In this document: positions 53,554-62,227 of the stretch, piece by piece
How positions within the stretch are numbered: position 1 is the stretch's first letter
Layout of the letters: each line of letters starts with the position of its first letter
Assembly: GCF_002303925.1 (NCBI RefSeq)
Contig: NZ_MRCS01000008.1
Span: 85,704 to 149,703, forward strand
Origin: Pseudomonas sp. ACN8
GTDB lineage: Bacteria > Pseudomonadota > Gammaproteobacteria > Pseudomonadales > Pseudomonadaceae
DNA: 64,000 nucleotides
Direction of reading: 5' to 3'
The notes under the pieces: generated by a model
Database searches by the model: none
What the model saw: only the letters and a program-made list of their open reading frames with translations
What the model was told of the DNA's origin: nothing
Made by a program: the position numbers and the translations under genes

Positions 53554-54609
53554 TCAGGCCCCAAGTACCCGGCAAGCCTCCACCGGCAAGGTCACCGACA
53601 CCGGATGCCCAACGCTCAAGCCAAAGCCCTGACACGGCGTGCTCAGCGCGGTAAACGACACCCCGGAACACTCCACCGTGGTCTCGATGGTCGCACCGAT
53701 ATCCCGCACGAACGTCACCTTGCCCAGCAAGCGGTTGCCCGCGGTCGCCTGCGGAGCCGACAGTTGCAGGTCTTCCGGGCGAATCAACATCTTCACCTTT
53801 TCACCGACCACAATGCTGCTGCAGATCGGCACTTGCAGCGCATCGCCGCCTGGCAAGCTGACCTTGCCGTTGCCCAGCACCGTGGCCGGGAAGATGTTGC
53901 CCGAGCCGATGAAGTCCGCGACGAATTCGTTGGCCGGGTGCCGGTAGATCTCGATCGGCGTGCCCACCTGCTGCACCTTGTGCTCACCCAATACGACCAC
54001 GATATCGGCCATGGTCATGGCCTCGCGCTGGTCGTGGGTCACCATGATGGTGGTGATGTTCAAGCGTTGTTGCAGTTGACGGATTTCCACCTGCATCGAC
54101 TCGCGCAGCTTGGCGTCCAGTGCCGACAACGGCTCGTCGAGCAGGAGGATTTTCGGGTGCGAGGCAATCGCCCGGGCAATCGCCACACGCTGGCGTTGGC
54201 CGCCGGACAGCTTGGCTACCGGGCGATTGATCATCTGTTGCAGCTGGATCAGTTCCAGCAACTCCACCACCCGCGCCTGCTGGTCAGCCTTGCTGACCCC
54301 ACGCAGTTTCAGCGGATAGGCGATGTTCTCGCCCACGGTCATGTGCGGGAACAGCGCCAGGGACTGGAACACCATGCCGAAGTTGCGCAGGTGCGCCGGG
54401 GTGTTGCCGATGTCTTCGCCGTCCAGGCGGATCTCGCCGGCGGTCAGTGTTTCAAGGCCGGCGATCATGCGCAGCAAGGTGGTCTTGCCGCAGCCCGAAG
54501 GGCCGAGGAAACACACCAGTTTGCCCTCGGGCAAATGCAGGTTCACATCCGTTACCGCGCAGGCCGAGCCGTAATGTTTCTCGACGTTTTCCAGAATCAG
54601 ACCAGACAT
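53554..54609 (-). CDS. ABC importer ATPase (PotA-like)
   Basis: A 351-aa ATPase. Walker A GPSGCGKTTLLRMIAGL (~35-50), Q-loop FQSLALFPHMTV, signature LSGGQRQRVAIARAIA (~133-148), Walker B ILLLDEPLSALDAK, H-loop VTHDQREAM, and a C-terminal TOBE domain (~235-351, with MLIRPEDLQLSAP). Architecture fits spermidine/putrescine or iron-type importers. ATG at 54609 with GAGGTGA upstream. Last gene of a SBP-permease-permease-ATPase operon. Confidence 0.9.
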   Translation of the reverse strand: MSGLILENVEKHYGSACAVTDVNLHLPEGKLVCFLGPSGCGKTTLLRMIAGLETLTAGEIRLDGEDIGNTPAHLRNFGMVFQSLALFPHMTVGENIAYPLKLRGVSKADQQARVVELLELIQLQQMINRPVAKLSGGQRQRVAIARAIASHPKILLLDEPLSALDAKLRESMQVEIRQLQQRLNITTIMVTHDQREAMTMADIVVVLGEHKVQQVGTPIEIYRHPANEFVADFIGSGNIFPATVLGNGKVSLPGGDALQVPICSSIVVGEKVKMLIRPEDLQLSAPQATAGNRLLGKVTFVRDIGATIETTVECSGVSFTALSTPCQGFGLSVGHPVSVTLPVEACRVLGA

Positions 54610-54627
54610 GTGAATCACCTCAAGAAA

Positions 54628-55473
54628 TCAGAACGAAACGCCACCTTCACCAACCAGCTTCTCCAGCGCCCAGATCAGGACGAAGTCGATCAGCACGATC
54701 AGCACGGCAAACGAAAATACGGTTGGGTCGAGCGAAGACACGGTGCGGCTGTACATCCAGATCGGCACGGTCATCACATCGATGGTGTAGAGGAAGTAGG
54801 TCACGGTGAATTCGTTGAACGAGACGATGAACGCCAGCAGCATGCCCGCCAGGATCCCCGACTTCATCAACGGCACCACCACATCGACAATCGCCCGCAG
54901 CGGTGAAGCGCCGAGCATTTGCGCGGCCTCTTCGACTTCGCTGCCGATGGAGAGCATCGCCGCCGTGCAGTTTTTCACCACGAACGGCAACGCGAGGATC
55001 ACGTGGGCGATCACCAGGCGCGAGGTGGTCATGTGGAACGGCAGGCTGTCGAACACCAGCAGCAACGCCAGGCCCAGCACCACCATCGGGAACACCAGCG
55101 GTAGCGACATCAGTTGCAGTGCCACGGCCTTGCCGCGGAACTCGCAACGGGTCAGCGCGTAGGCCGCCGGCACCGCGATGATCGTGGCGAAAATCATGGT
55201 CAGGCACGACACCAGCAGGCTGGTGCTCATGGCCTGGCCGAGGCTCAGGACGTCACTGGCGTCCGGCGACACGAAAGTGTGCCAGGCGGCCTTGTACCAT
55301 TGCAGGCTGTAGCTGCTCGGCGGGAAGTCGAGGTTCGACGCGCCGCTGAACGACATCACGATCATGGTCAGGATCGGCAGTACCGCCAGCAGCAGGATGA
55401 AGCCGGAAAGGATGCCGGCAAACTTGCCGGTATCACCCGGCAACAGCTGACGCTTCTTGGTCAGGGTACTCAT
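54628..55473 (-). CDS. ABC importer permease (PotC-like)
   Basis: A 281-aa inner-membrane permease with six membrane segments. The EAA loop that contacts the ATPase is EEAAQMLGASPLRAIVDVVVPLMKSGIL near residues 180-210. N-terminal STLTKKRQLLPGDTGKF is cytoplasmic. It starts in a 4-nt overlap with the upstream permease gene and ends 18 bp before the ATPase start, so all three are co-translated. Pairs with the other permease to form the channel. Confidence 0.9.
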   Translation of the reverse strand: MSTLTKKRQLLPGDTGKFAGILSGFILLLAVLPILTMIVMSFSGASNLDFPPSSYSLQWYKAAWHTFVSPDASDVLSLGQAMSTSLLVSCLTMIFATIIAVPAAYALTRCEFRGKAVALQLMSLPLVFPMVVLGLALLLVFDSLPFHMTTSRLVIAHVILALPFVVKNCTAAMLSIGSEVEEAAQMLGASPLRAIVDVVVPLMKSGILAGMLLAFIVSFNEFTVTYFLYTIDVMTVPIWMYSRTVSSLDPTVFSFAVLIVLIDFVLIWALEKLVGEGGVSF

Positions 55474-56378
55474 TGCGAAGCCTCCAGCATGCGCCGACGA
55501 CGGCCGGTGATGTATTCGGACAGGGTCATGATCGCGAGGGTGGTGACGATCAGCACCACGCCGGCAGCGGAGGCGGCGGGCCAGTTCATCAGCGGGGCGA
55601 TCTGGTCATGCACCATCACCGCCAGCATCGGCACGCGCCGGCCACCGAGCAGCAAGGGCACCACGAAACTGCTGGCGTTATAGGCGAACACCAGGGTCGC
55701 ACCGGTAATGATCCCCGGCAGGCTCATCGGCAGTACCACCTGGCGAAACACCTGGAAGCGACTGGCGCCCAGGGTGGCGGCCGCTTCTTCGTAGCTGCGG
55801 GCGACGCCGCGCATGGCGCTGGCAATCGGCAACACGGCCAATGGGAAAGCGGTTTGCACCAGGCCCATCAACACGCCGTTCTGATTGTAGAGCAGCATGA
55901 TCGGGCGCTTGATCAGGCCCAGGCCCATCAGTGCCTGGTTGAGCATGCCGCCAGGGCCGAGGATCACCAGCCAGCCATAGCTTTGCAGCAACAGGTTGAC
56001 CAGCAATGGCAACAACACCGCCGCAAGGAAGATCCGTCGCACGAACGGCGAGGTCAGGCGCGACATGGTGTAGGCCACCGGGATCGCCAGGATCACTGCG
56101 ATCACCGCGCTGATCAGCGCCAGGCGCAGGGTCAGCATCAGCGATTTGAGGTAATAGGGTTCCAGCAACTGGGCGTAACTGGCCAGGCTGAACCCGGACC
56201 ACTCCGCGCCCTTGGTGCCCACGCTCATGCGCAGTACCAGGAGGCTCGCGGCGATCAGCACGCCGAGAAACAGCATCGACGGTGTGAGGAAAAGCCAGGC
56301 GCGCGCGGTCGGCGAAACACCCCGACTCGGGCGCGACTCAGCGGCGCTGACCGAATGGGTCAAAGGTTGGTGTTCCAT
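55470..56378 (-). CDS. ABC importer permease (PotB-like)
   Basis: A 302-aa permease starting MEHQPLTHSVSAAES, a hydrophilic lead of ~28 residues, then six membrane segments. The EAA loop is YEEAAATLGASRFQVFRQVVLPMSLPGI near 200-225. ATG 56378 is preferred; the frame extends 18 codons further without a better site. It is separated from the substrate-binding-protein gene upstream by a REP pair, which could lower its expression relative to the binding protein. Confidence 0.9.
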   Translation of the reverse strand: MEHQPLTHSVSAAESRPSRGVSPTARAWLFLTPSMLFLGVLIAASLLVLRMSVGTKGAEWSGFSLASYAQLLEPYYLKSLMLTLRLALISAVIAVILAIPVAYTMSRLTSPFVRRIFLAAVLLPLLVNLLLQSYGWLVILGPGGMLNQALMGLGLIKRPIMLLYNQNGVLMGLVQTAFPLAVLPIASAMRGVARSYEEAAATLGASRFQVFRQVVLPMSLPGIITGATLVFAYNASSFVVPLLLGGRRVPMLAVMVHDQIAPLMNWPAASAAGVVLIVTTLAIMTLSEYITGRRRRMLEASQ

Positions 56379-56441
56379 AGCAAAGGGTCTCGTCAATGGA
56401 AAGCAGCTGACAGACACAAGACTCAAGGTCACTTTGCCCCC

Positions 56442-56531
56442 TGTGGGAGCGAGCTTGCTCGCGATGACTGCTTGTCAGTCGCCAAGGATGTCGACTGACA
56501 CTCCGCTATCGCGAGCAAGCTCGCTCCCACA
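56442..56531. repeat. REP pair between SBP and permease genes
   Basis: TGTGGGAGCGAGCTTGCTCG (56442 on) and the inverse ending GCTCGCTCCCACA at 56531, outward topology, 90 bp. Shares GCGATGAC-GCTT and CTCCGCT near the inner ends with the element at 62124. Confidence 0.85.
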
Positions 56532-56572
56532 GGGGATCTTCAGTGTTTGAAGATCCTGTGTACGTCACTCGA

Positions 56573-57676
56573 TCAGGAAGAAAAGATTTCCGTGTAACGA
56601 CGAATCCATTGGTCATGCACAGTCGCCAGGAAAGCGTTGTCGTGCATGATCGCCTTCTCGGCAATCTGCTCCGGCGTGAGGATGTACGGGCTCTTGCGTG
56701 CTTCGGCGGAGATGATCGCCTTGGCGTTGACCGGGCCGTTGTAGATGTCTTCAGCCATCTTGCCTTGCACCAGCGGGTCCAGGGAGTGGTTGATGAAGGC
56801 GTAGGCCATGTCGGTATCGCCCGGACGGTTCTTCGGCATCACCGACAGCATCAGGTCGGTGTAGAAACCTTCCTTCATGCCAAAGGTGGCGCCCAGGCCG
56901 TAGGCCGGATCGCGGATCTGTTTCGGGAAGAACGCTGGTGCGTAAAGGCCGCCCATGTCCAGGGAACCGGTACGGAACAGTTCGGCGATCTGGTTCGGGT
57001 TTTCGCCCAGGGTCACCACACGATCCTTCAGCTCGGCGAGTTTCTTGAAACCAGGCTCGATGTTGTGCTCGTCACCACCGGCCAGTTTGGCGGCGATGAT
57101 GATCAGGTCCATGGCCTCGGTCCAGTTCGGCGGCGGCAGGAAAATGTTCGGCGCCGCGTCGGCATCCCACAGGGAGGCGTAGCTGGTCGGGGCTTCTTTC
57201 TGGGTGCGGGTGCTGTAGACCAGGCTGTTGCACCACAGCAGGTAACCGATACCGTGGCCATTGGCGCCGGTGCGGTATTTCTCCGGTACATCGACGAGAT
57301 TGGGAATGCGGTTGAGGTCGGGTTTTTCCAGCAGGTTCGCGGCGGCCAGACCTTCGGCGCCGACGCCTGCCAGGGTGATGATGTCGTACTGCGGACGATC
57401 ACCGCCGGCCTTGAGCTTGGCGACCATTTCCGAGGTACTGCCGGTGCGGTCGGCGATGACCTTGCAGCCGTACTTGTCTTCGAAAGTCGCGGCGATGTTA
57501 CGCAGTGCGGCCAGGCCGGTGTCATCGGACCAGGTCAGCAAACGCAGAGTCTTGCCGGCAAAACGTGTGTCGCTGGCATTGGCCTTGATGAACGGCATGC
57601 TCATGGCGGCCGCTGCAACCGAGGCTACGCCCACGGTCTTGATAAATTGACGTCTGTTCAGATCATGCTCGCCCAT
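56573..57676 (-). CDS. ABC importer substrate-binding protein (Tat-type signal)
   Basis: A 367-aa periplasmic binding protein of the PotD/PotF class. The signal is twin-arginine (NRRQFIKTVGVASVAAAAMS, residues 7-26), so it is probably exported folded. The mature protein opens KTLRLLTWSDDTGLAALRNIAATFE and contains DIITLAGVGAEGLAAANLLEK. GGGAG is 6 nt before the ATG at 57676, with an AAAAACAA motif directly upstream of it. It leads the importer operon. The ligand is probably cationic (polyamine or guanidino-like), judged only from family and neighbours. Confidence 0.9.
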   Translation of the reverse strand: MGEHDLNRRQFIKTVGVASVAAAAMSMPFIKANASDTRFAGKTLRLLTWSDDTGLAALRNIAATFEDKYGCKVIADRTGSTSEMVAKLKAGGDRPQYDIITLAGVGAEGLAAANLLEKPDLNRIPNLVDVPEKYRTGANGHGIGYLLWCNSLVYSTRTQKEAPTSYASLWDADAAPNIFLPPPNWTEAMDLIIIAAKLAGGDEHNIEPGFKKLAELKDRVVTLGENPNQIAELFRTGSLDMGGLYAPAFFPKQIRDPAYGLGATFGMKEGFYTDLMLSVMPKNRPGDTDMAYAFINHSLDPLVQGKMAEDIYNGPVNAKAIISAEARKSPYILTPEQIAEKAIMHDNAFLATVHDQWIRRYTEIFSS

Positions 57677-57688
57677 TACGGACTCCCT

Positions 57689-57696
57689 TTGTTTTT
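57689..57696 (-). promoter_or_regulatory. Hfq/Crc catabolite-activity motif before the SBP gene
   Basis: On the minus strand AAAAACAA sits immediately upstream of the GGGAG ribosome binding site; identical to the motif in the symporter leader. Confidence 0.5.
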
Positions 57697-57861
57697 GTAG
57701 GTATAAGGCAGGTCGAAACTGTTGCATCCGCGCGACTGGATCAGCGTTAGCCCCTCTATTTTCGGGGGTTTGGTTGAACCAGCGAGTTCATCCTGAGGTC
57801 GTGTAAAACACCTGACTATCGATAAAAACTCATTGAAGCCATGACGCCAGCGCATGCCTCT

Positions 57862-57961
57862 TGTAGGAGCGAGCCTGCTCGCGAAAGGTGCAAGGGCACC
57901 GCGCTCATTCAGGCTGCTCGCGTCATCGTTGACGTCCATCGCGAGCAAGCTCGCTCCTACA
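57862..57961. repeat. REP pair, 100-bp subclass
   Basis: TGTAGGAGCGAGCCTGCTCG (57862 on) to the inverse ending at 57961; on the minus strand it reads GCGATGGACGTCAACGATGA internally, as in the copies at 37443, 50704 and 63801. Confidence 0.85.
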
Positions 57962-57973
57962 CAGTGACAGGCG

Positions 57974-59422
57974 TCAGACGGCCCGGATCACGTGTTTGAT
58001 TTCCTGGAAAGCCTGCAAGCCCCACGGCCCCAACTCACGGCCGATGCTGCTCTGCTTGTAGCCGCCCCAGGCGGTCTGCGGAAAGATCACTTGCGGTGCG
58101 TTGATCCACACCAGCCCCGCCTGCAAGGCGTTGGCGACGCGGTCAGCGGTCTGTGCATTGCGCGTCACCACACTGGCGACCAGGCCAAACTGGCTGTCGT
58201 TGGCCAGAGCAATCGCTTCGGCCTCGCAGGCGAAACGGCGCACGCAGATCACCGGACCAAAAATCTCTTCACACCACAGCGCACTGTCGAGGGGCACTTC
58301 GGTGAACACCGTCGGCTGCAAAAAATATCCGCGCGGCAGGTCGGCCGGGCGATTGCCACCGCAAACCAGCTTGGCACCGGCACTCAAGCCACGATCGATG
58401 TGACCGAGCACGCGCTGGTATTGCGCTTGATTGACCAGCGCGCCCATTTCCACGTTCGGGTCGAACGGGTCGGCCACGCGAATGGCTTCGGCACGGGCCT
58501 TCACGCGGGTCAGGAATTCATCGGCCAGTTCATCGGCGACCAGCACGCGGCTGGTGGCGGAGCACATCTGCCCGGCGTTGAAGAAACCACCGCCACAGGC
58601 CACTTCCACCGCCAGGTCGAGATCGGCATCGGCCAGCACCAGCAGCGAGGATTTCCCACCCAGTTCCAGGCTCACGCCCTTGACGGTTTCCGCCGCTCGT
58701 TGCATGACCTGTACGCCGACTGCGTTGCTGCCGGTGAAGGAAATTTTCGCAATGCGCGAGTCTGCCGACAGCGGAGCGCCAACCGCGAGGCCAGTGCCGC
58801 ACACCAGGTTGAACACGCCCGCAGGCAACCCGGCTTGCGCGATGATCGCCGCCAGTTCCAGCTCCGGCAGCGGCGTCACTTCCGAAGGCTTGAGCACCAC
58901 GCAGCAACCGGCGGCCAGGGCCGGGGCGAGTTTCCAGGCGGTGGTGACCATCGGGAAATTCCACGGCACGATCAGGCCGACTACACCGCACGGCTCGCGG
59001 CGCAAACGCGCGCTGAAGTCGTCGGTCGGCAGCTCGATGGCGCTGTCCTGTTTCGCATCCAGCCCTTCGGCCAGACCGGCGTAATACTCGAACGTGGCGA
59101 CCACGTCATCGACGTCGATCGCGGCTTCGAATTGCGGCTTGCCGTTGTTGCTCGACTGCAAGTACATCAGTTTTTCGCGATTGGCCTGCACCCCCGCGGC
59201 AATTTTGCGCAGGATCGCGCCGCGTTCGGCGCCCGTGGTTTTCGACCAATCGGCGAACGCCTGGGTCGCCGCGCTCACGGCTTGATCAACGGCGCGCTCA
59301 TCGCCGCCATTGACGGTGGTCAACAGGGCTTCGGTCGCCGGGTTGATCACCCGCAGGTGTTCGTTGCCGGCCGACCATTGGCCGTTGATGTACAGGCCAT
59401 CCAGGGTCGTAGGGAAAGTCAT
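57974..59422 (-). CDS. NAD(P)-dependent aldehyde dehydrogenase
   Basis: A 482-aa aldehyde dehydrogenase of the betaine-aldehyde/aminobutyraldehyde-like group. Conserved: VPWNFPMVTTAWKLAPALAAG (~143-163), KPSEVTPL cofactor lysine, FTGSNAVGVQV (NAD loop), catalytic Glu in LELGGKSSLLVL (~250) and catalytic Cys in GFFNAGQMCSATSRV (~285). The ATG overlaps the stop of the ThDP enzyme gene (ATGA), so the aldehyde made by decarboxylation is probably oxidised here to the acid. Substrate specificity is inferred from this pairing only. Confidence 0.9.
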   Translation of the reverse strand: MTFPTTLDGLYINGQWSAGNEHLRVINPATEALLTTVNGGDERAVDQAVSAATQAFADWSKTTGAERGAILRKIAAGVQANREKLMYLQSSNNGKPQFEAAIDVDDVVATFEYYAGLAEGLDAKQDSAIELPTDDFSARLRREPCGVVGLIVPWNFPMVTTAWKLAPALAAGCCVVLKPSEVTPLPELELAAIIAQAGLPAGVFNLVCGTGLAVGAPLSADSRIAKISFTGSNAVGVQVMQRAAETVKGVSLELGGKSSLLVLADADLDLAVEVACGGGFFNAGQMCSATSRVLVADELADEFLTRVKARAEAIRVADPFDPNVEMGALVNQAQYQRVLGHIDRGLSAGAKLVCGGNRPADLPRGYFLQPTVFTEVPLDSALWCEEIFGPVICVRRFACEAEAIALANDSQFGLVASVVTRNAQTADRVANALQAGLVWINAPQVIFPQTAWGGYKQSSIGRELGPWGLQAFQEIKHVIRAV

Positions 59423-61056
59423 TTCGACACCGCCTGCATCCACTGGGTCTGGTCGATTTCAATCAGGGTCGGGCCCTGGCGGTCGGTGGCCACACGCAAT
59501 GCGCCGCGCAGTTGCTCGACACTGCTGACCGCTTCGGCGGCGCAACCCAATGCCTTGGCCACCCCGATGAAGTCCGGGGTGTAGATGTCCACGCCCACCG
59601 GCTCGATGGCGCGGTTGACCATGTATTTCTTGATCTCTTCGTAGCCCTGGTTATTCCACAGCAGCACGATCACCGGAGTGCGCGCTTCAACGGCGCTGGC
59701 CAGTTCCGGCAGGGTGAACTGCAGGCCACCGTCGCCGATCAGGCACACCACCGGAGGACGCGCGCCACCTTCGACGCGGCCACCCAGCCAGGCGCCAATC
59801 GCCGCCGGCAAGGCGTAGCCGAGGGTGCCGTAACCGGTGGACGAGTTGAACCAGCGACGCGGACGCTCCGGGTTGAACGTCAGGTTGCCGGTGTACACCG
59901 GTTGGGTCGAATCGCCGACGAACACCGCGTCCGGCAATTCCTGCAGAACGGTTTCAAGGAAGCGGGTCTGGGCCAGGGTCGGTGCGTCCCAGTTCGCGGC
60001 GAGGTCTTCACGCAGACGAGCAGCGCGTACCTGCCCCCAATCGTTGCTGCGCTCGGCCAGGGATTTGTGCGACAGCGCGCTGAGCAAAGCCTGGGCGGCG
60101 TTGCGCGAGTCGGCCACCAGTGCCACGTGCGGCGGGTAATTGCGCACGGTCTGGTCCGGGTCGATATCGACGCGCAGCAATTTGCCAGGAATTTCGAAGC
60201 CACCGGCGAAGGTCACGTCGTAGTCGGTCTCGGCCAGTTCGGTGCCGATGGCCAGTACCACGTCGGCCTCGGCGACCAGCGCACGGGTGGCGACCAGGCT
60301 CTGGGTAGAGCCGATCAGCAGTGGGTGGCCGGAGGCGAGCATGCCCTTGGCATTGATGGTCAGGGCGACCGGCGCGTCCAGCAGCTCTGCCAGTTCAGTC
60401 AGCTCGACAGCCGCGTCGATGGCACCGCCACCGGCGAGAATCAGCGGACGCTTGGCACCGGCCAGCAATTCAGTCATGCGCGACACTGCGCTCGGCGAAG
60501 CACCGGCGCGGTCGATGTTGACCGGCAGGCTGGCGAGCAAGTCGTCGGCCTCTTCAACCAGGACATCCAGCGGAATTTCAATGTGCACCGGACGCGGACG
60601 ACCCGCCTGGAACAGCGCAAAGGCACGGGCCAACACGCCCGGCAATTCCGACGCCGACATCAGGGTGTGGGAGAACGCCGCGACACCGGCACACAGTGCG
60701 CCCTGATTCGGCAGCTCATGCAGCTTGCCGCGACCGCCGCCCAACTGGCTGCGCGATTGCACGCTGGAGATCACCAGCATCGGGATCGAATCGGCGTAGG
60801 CCTGGCCCATGGCGGTGGTGATGTTGGTCATGCCTGGGCCGGTGATGATGAAGCACACACCCGGTTTGCCGCTGGTGCGGGCATAGCCGTCGGCCATGAA
60901 GCCGGCGCCCTGTTCATGGCGCGGCGTGACGTGGTTGATGCTCGAACGGGCCAGCCCGCGATACAGCTCCACGGTATGCACCCCCGGAATGCCGAACACC
61001 TGCTCGACCCCGTAGTTTTCGAGTAACTTGACCAATACTTCGCCGCACGTCGCCAT
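59419..61056 (-). CDS. ThDP-dependent 2-oxo acid decarboxylase (AruI-like candidate)
   Basis: A 545-aa acetolactate-synthase-fold enzyme. The N-terminal PYR domain has VEQVFGIPGVHTVELYRGL and the catalytic glutamate in TPRHEQGAGFMADGYAR (~47); the C-terminal PP domain has the ThDP motif GDGGLQFTLPELASAVEARTPV..NNQGY (~425-455). No small-subunit gene is adjacent, so branched-chain synthesis is unlikely. The sequence and its pairing with an aldehyde dehydrogenase suggest 5-guanidino-2-oxopentanoate decarboxylase or a similar enzyme. ATG at 61056 is preceded by AACAAAAA-GGG. Divergent from a LysR gene. Confidence 0.82.
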   Translation of the reverse strand: MATCGEVLVKLLENYGVEQVFGIPGVHTVELYRGLARSSINHVTPRHEQGAGFMADGYARTSGKPGVCFIITGPGMTNITTAMGQAYADSIPMLVISSVQSRSQLGGGRGKLHELPNQGALCAGVAAFSHTLMSASELPGVLARAFALFQAGRPRPVHIEIPLDVLVEEADDLLASLPVNIDRAGASPSAVSRMTELLAGAKRPLILAGGGAIDAAVELTELAELLDAPVALTINAKGMLASGHPLLIGSTQSLVATRALVAEADVVLAIGTELAETDYDVTFAGGFEIPGKLLRVDIDPDQTVRNYPPHVALVADSRNAAQALLSALSHKSLAERSNDWGQVRAARLREDLAANWDAPTLAQTRFLETVLQELPDAVFVGDSTQPVYTGNLTFNPERPRRWFNSSTGYGTLGYALPAAIGAWLGGRVEGGARPPVVCLIGDGGLQFTLPELASAVEARTPVIVLLWNNQGYEEIKKYMVNRAIEPVGVDIYTPDFIGVAKALGCAAEAVSSVEQLRGALRVATDRQGPTLIEIDQTQWMQAVSK

Positions 61057-61066
61057 GTCTTTGCCC

Positions 61067-61074
61067 TTTTTGTT
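61067..61074 (-). promoter_or_regulatory. Hfq/Crc catabolite-activity motif before the ThDP enzyme gene
   Basis: On the minus strand AACAAAAA (fits AAnAAnAA) lies 10 nt before the start codon and merges into the weak AAGG ribosome binding site. Confidence 0.4.
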
Positions 61075-61215
61075 CGTTTGAGACGCCGGGCGTGCGCTGT
61101 GTTTATGATGGATTCGCAGGCCCGGGAATGGCCTCATTGGAACGGGCGACAGGTAGCCGCAACAATGGATAAAAAGTCATACTAGCCATGTCCTCACGTC
61201 ATACCTTGGATCCCA

Positions 61216-62097
61216 ATGAAACGACTGCCTCCCCTGCCGGCGCTGCACACCTTTCTGATTACCGCGCAGTGCTGCAATTTCACCCGGGCCGCCGAACAGC
61301 TGCACATCACCCAGGGCGCGGTGAGTCGGCAGATCGCCGGGCTGGAAGATCATCTGGGTTATGAGTTGTTCATCCGCCTGGCCCGAGGCCTGGATCTGAC
61401 AGCCGAGGGACGGGAATGGCTGCCCCGGGTCCAGCAGATTTTCGGCCTGATCGACGAGGCCGTTGAGCAGATCGGCGAGAAGCGTGAAACCCTGCAGCTC
61501 AAGGCACCGACCTGCGTCATGCGCTGGTTGCTGCCGCGCCTGTTGCAATGGCAAAGGGAACGCCCGGACGTGCCGGTGGAACTGACCACCACGGTCAAGC
61601 ACGGGGTCGACTTTCATCGCGAGCAGTTCGATGCAGCGGTGATGTACGGCGCACCGCCGGACGATTCATTGATGTCGCAAAAACTCTTCGACGAACAACT
61701 CACGCCGGTGTGTTCCAGACCGATGCTCGAAGGCCCCATGCCCCTGCAGACCCCGGCCGATCTGCAGCAGCACCTGTTGCTGCACCCGACCCGCGATGAG
61801 CGGGACTGGAAGGCCTGGTTGAAAGCCGCGGATGTGCATTTGACCAATGTCGGCAAGGGCCAGCATTTCGAAACACTGGACCTGGCGATGTCGATGGCGT
61901 CCCAGGGAACGGGGGTGGCGATTGGCGACTGGTCGCTGATCGGCGATGACCTGAACGCCGGGCGGCTGGTCATGCCATTCGATTTGAAGGTAACAACGGG
62001 ACTGGCGTATTACCTGGTGTTCCCCGACAAACCCGGGCCTTCGCCGAAATTGCGTGAATTGATGGGCTGGTTGGTGGAGCAGGCGCAGTCGCGGTAA
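61216..62097 (+). CDS. LysR-family regulator (GcvA-like)
   Basis: A 293-aa LysR regulator. Winged-HTH 1-60 with FLITAQCCNFTRAAEQLHITQGAVSRQIAGLEDHLGYELF, then an effector-binding domain ending MGWLVEQAQSR. The domain sequence (PPLPALHTF, TAEGREWLP, PTCVMRWLLPRL) is of the GcvA/AmpR-like subgroup. It is divergent from the ThDP enzyme/aldehyde dehydrogenase genes with 159 bp between starts, the standard arrangement for a LysR regulator and its target operon. The effector is presumably the imported substrate or its 2-oxo acid. Confidence 0.9.
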   Translation: MKRLPPLPALHTFLITAQCCNFTRAAEQLHITQGAVSRQIAGLEDHLGYELFIRLARGLDLTAEGREWLPRVQQIFGLIDEAVEQIGEKRETLQLKAPTCVMRWLLPRLLQWQRERPDVPVELTTTVKHGVDFHREQFDAAVMYGAPPDDSLMSQKLFDEQLTPVCSRPMLEGPMPLQTPADLQQHLLLHPTRDERDWKAWLKAADVHLTNVGKGQHFETLDLAMSMASQGTGVAIGDWSLIGDDLNAGRLVMPFDLKVTTGLAYYLVFPDKPGPSPKLRELMGWLVEQAQSR

Positions 62098-62123
62098 AAC
62101 CGTATAACTCTGATGCCCCACAC

Positions 62124-62213
62124 TGTAGGAGTGAGCCTGCTCGCGATGACGGCTTCACATTCAAAATCAATGTTGGCTGCTCCGCTGCCATCGCGAGCAG
62201 GCTCACTCCTACA
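62124..62213. repeat. REP pair (GTAGGAGTGAG variant, outward topology)
   Basis: TGTAGGAGTGAGCCTGCTCG (62124 on) and the inverse ending GCTCACTCCTACA at 62213; both arms carry the compensated C-to-T change. Between convergent genes. Confidence 0.85.
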
Positions 62214-62227
62214 GGTGATCAGTGAAC

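Noticed and set aside
57992..61026. Two 500-codon frames antisense to the aldehyde dehydrogenase and ThDP enzyme genes
   Set aside because: Both are shadows of well-conserved enzymes; products are His/Gln/Arg-rich without domains.
61127..61138. AATG-GCCT-CATT dyad between the ThDP enzyme and LysR genes as a LysR box
   Set aside because: Half sites of only 4 bp and no T-N11-A spacing; too weak to call.
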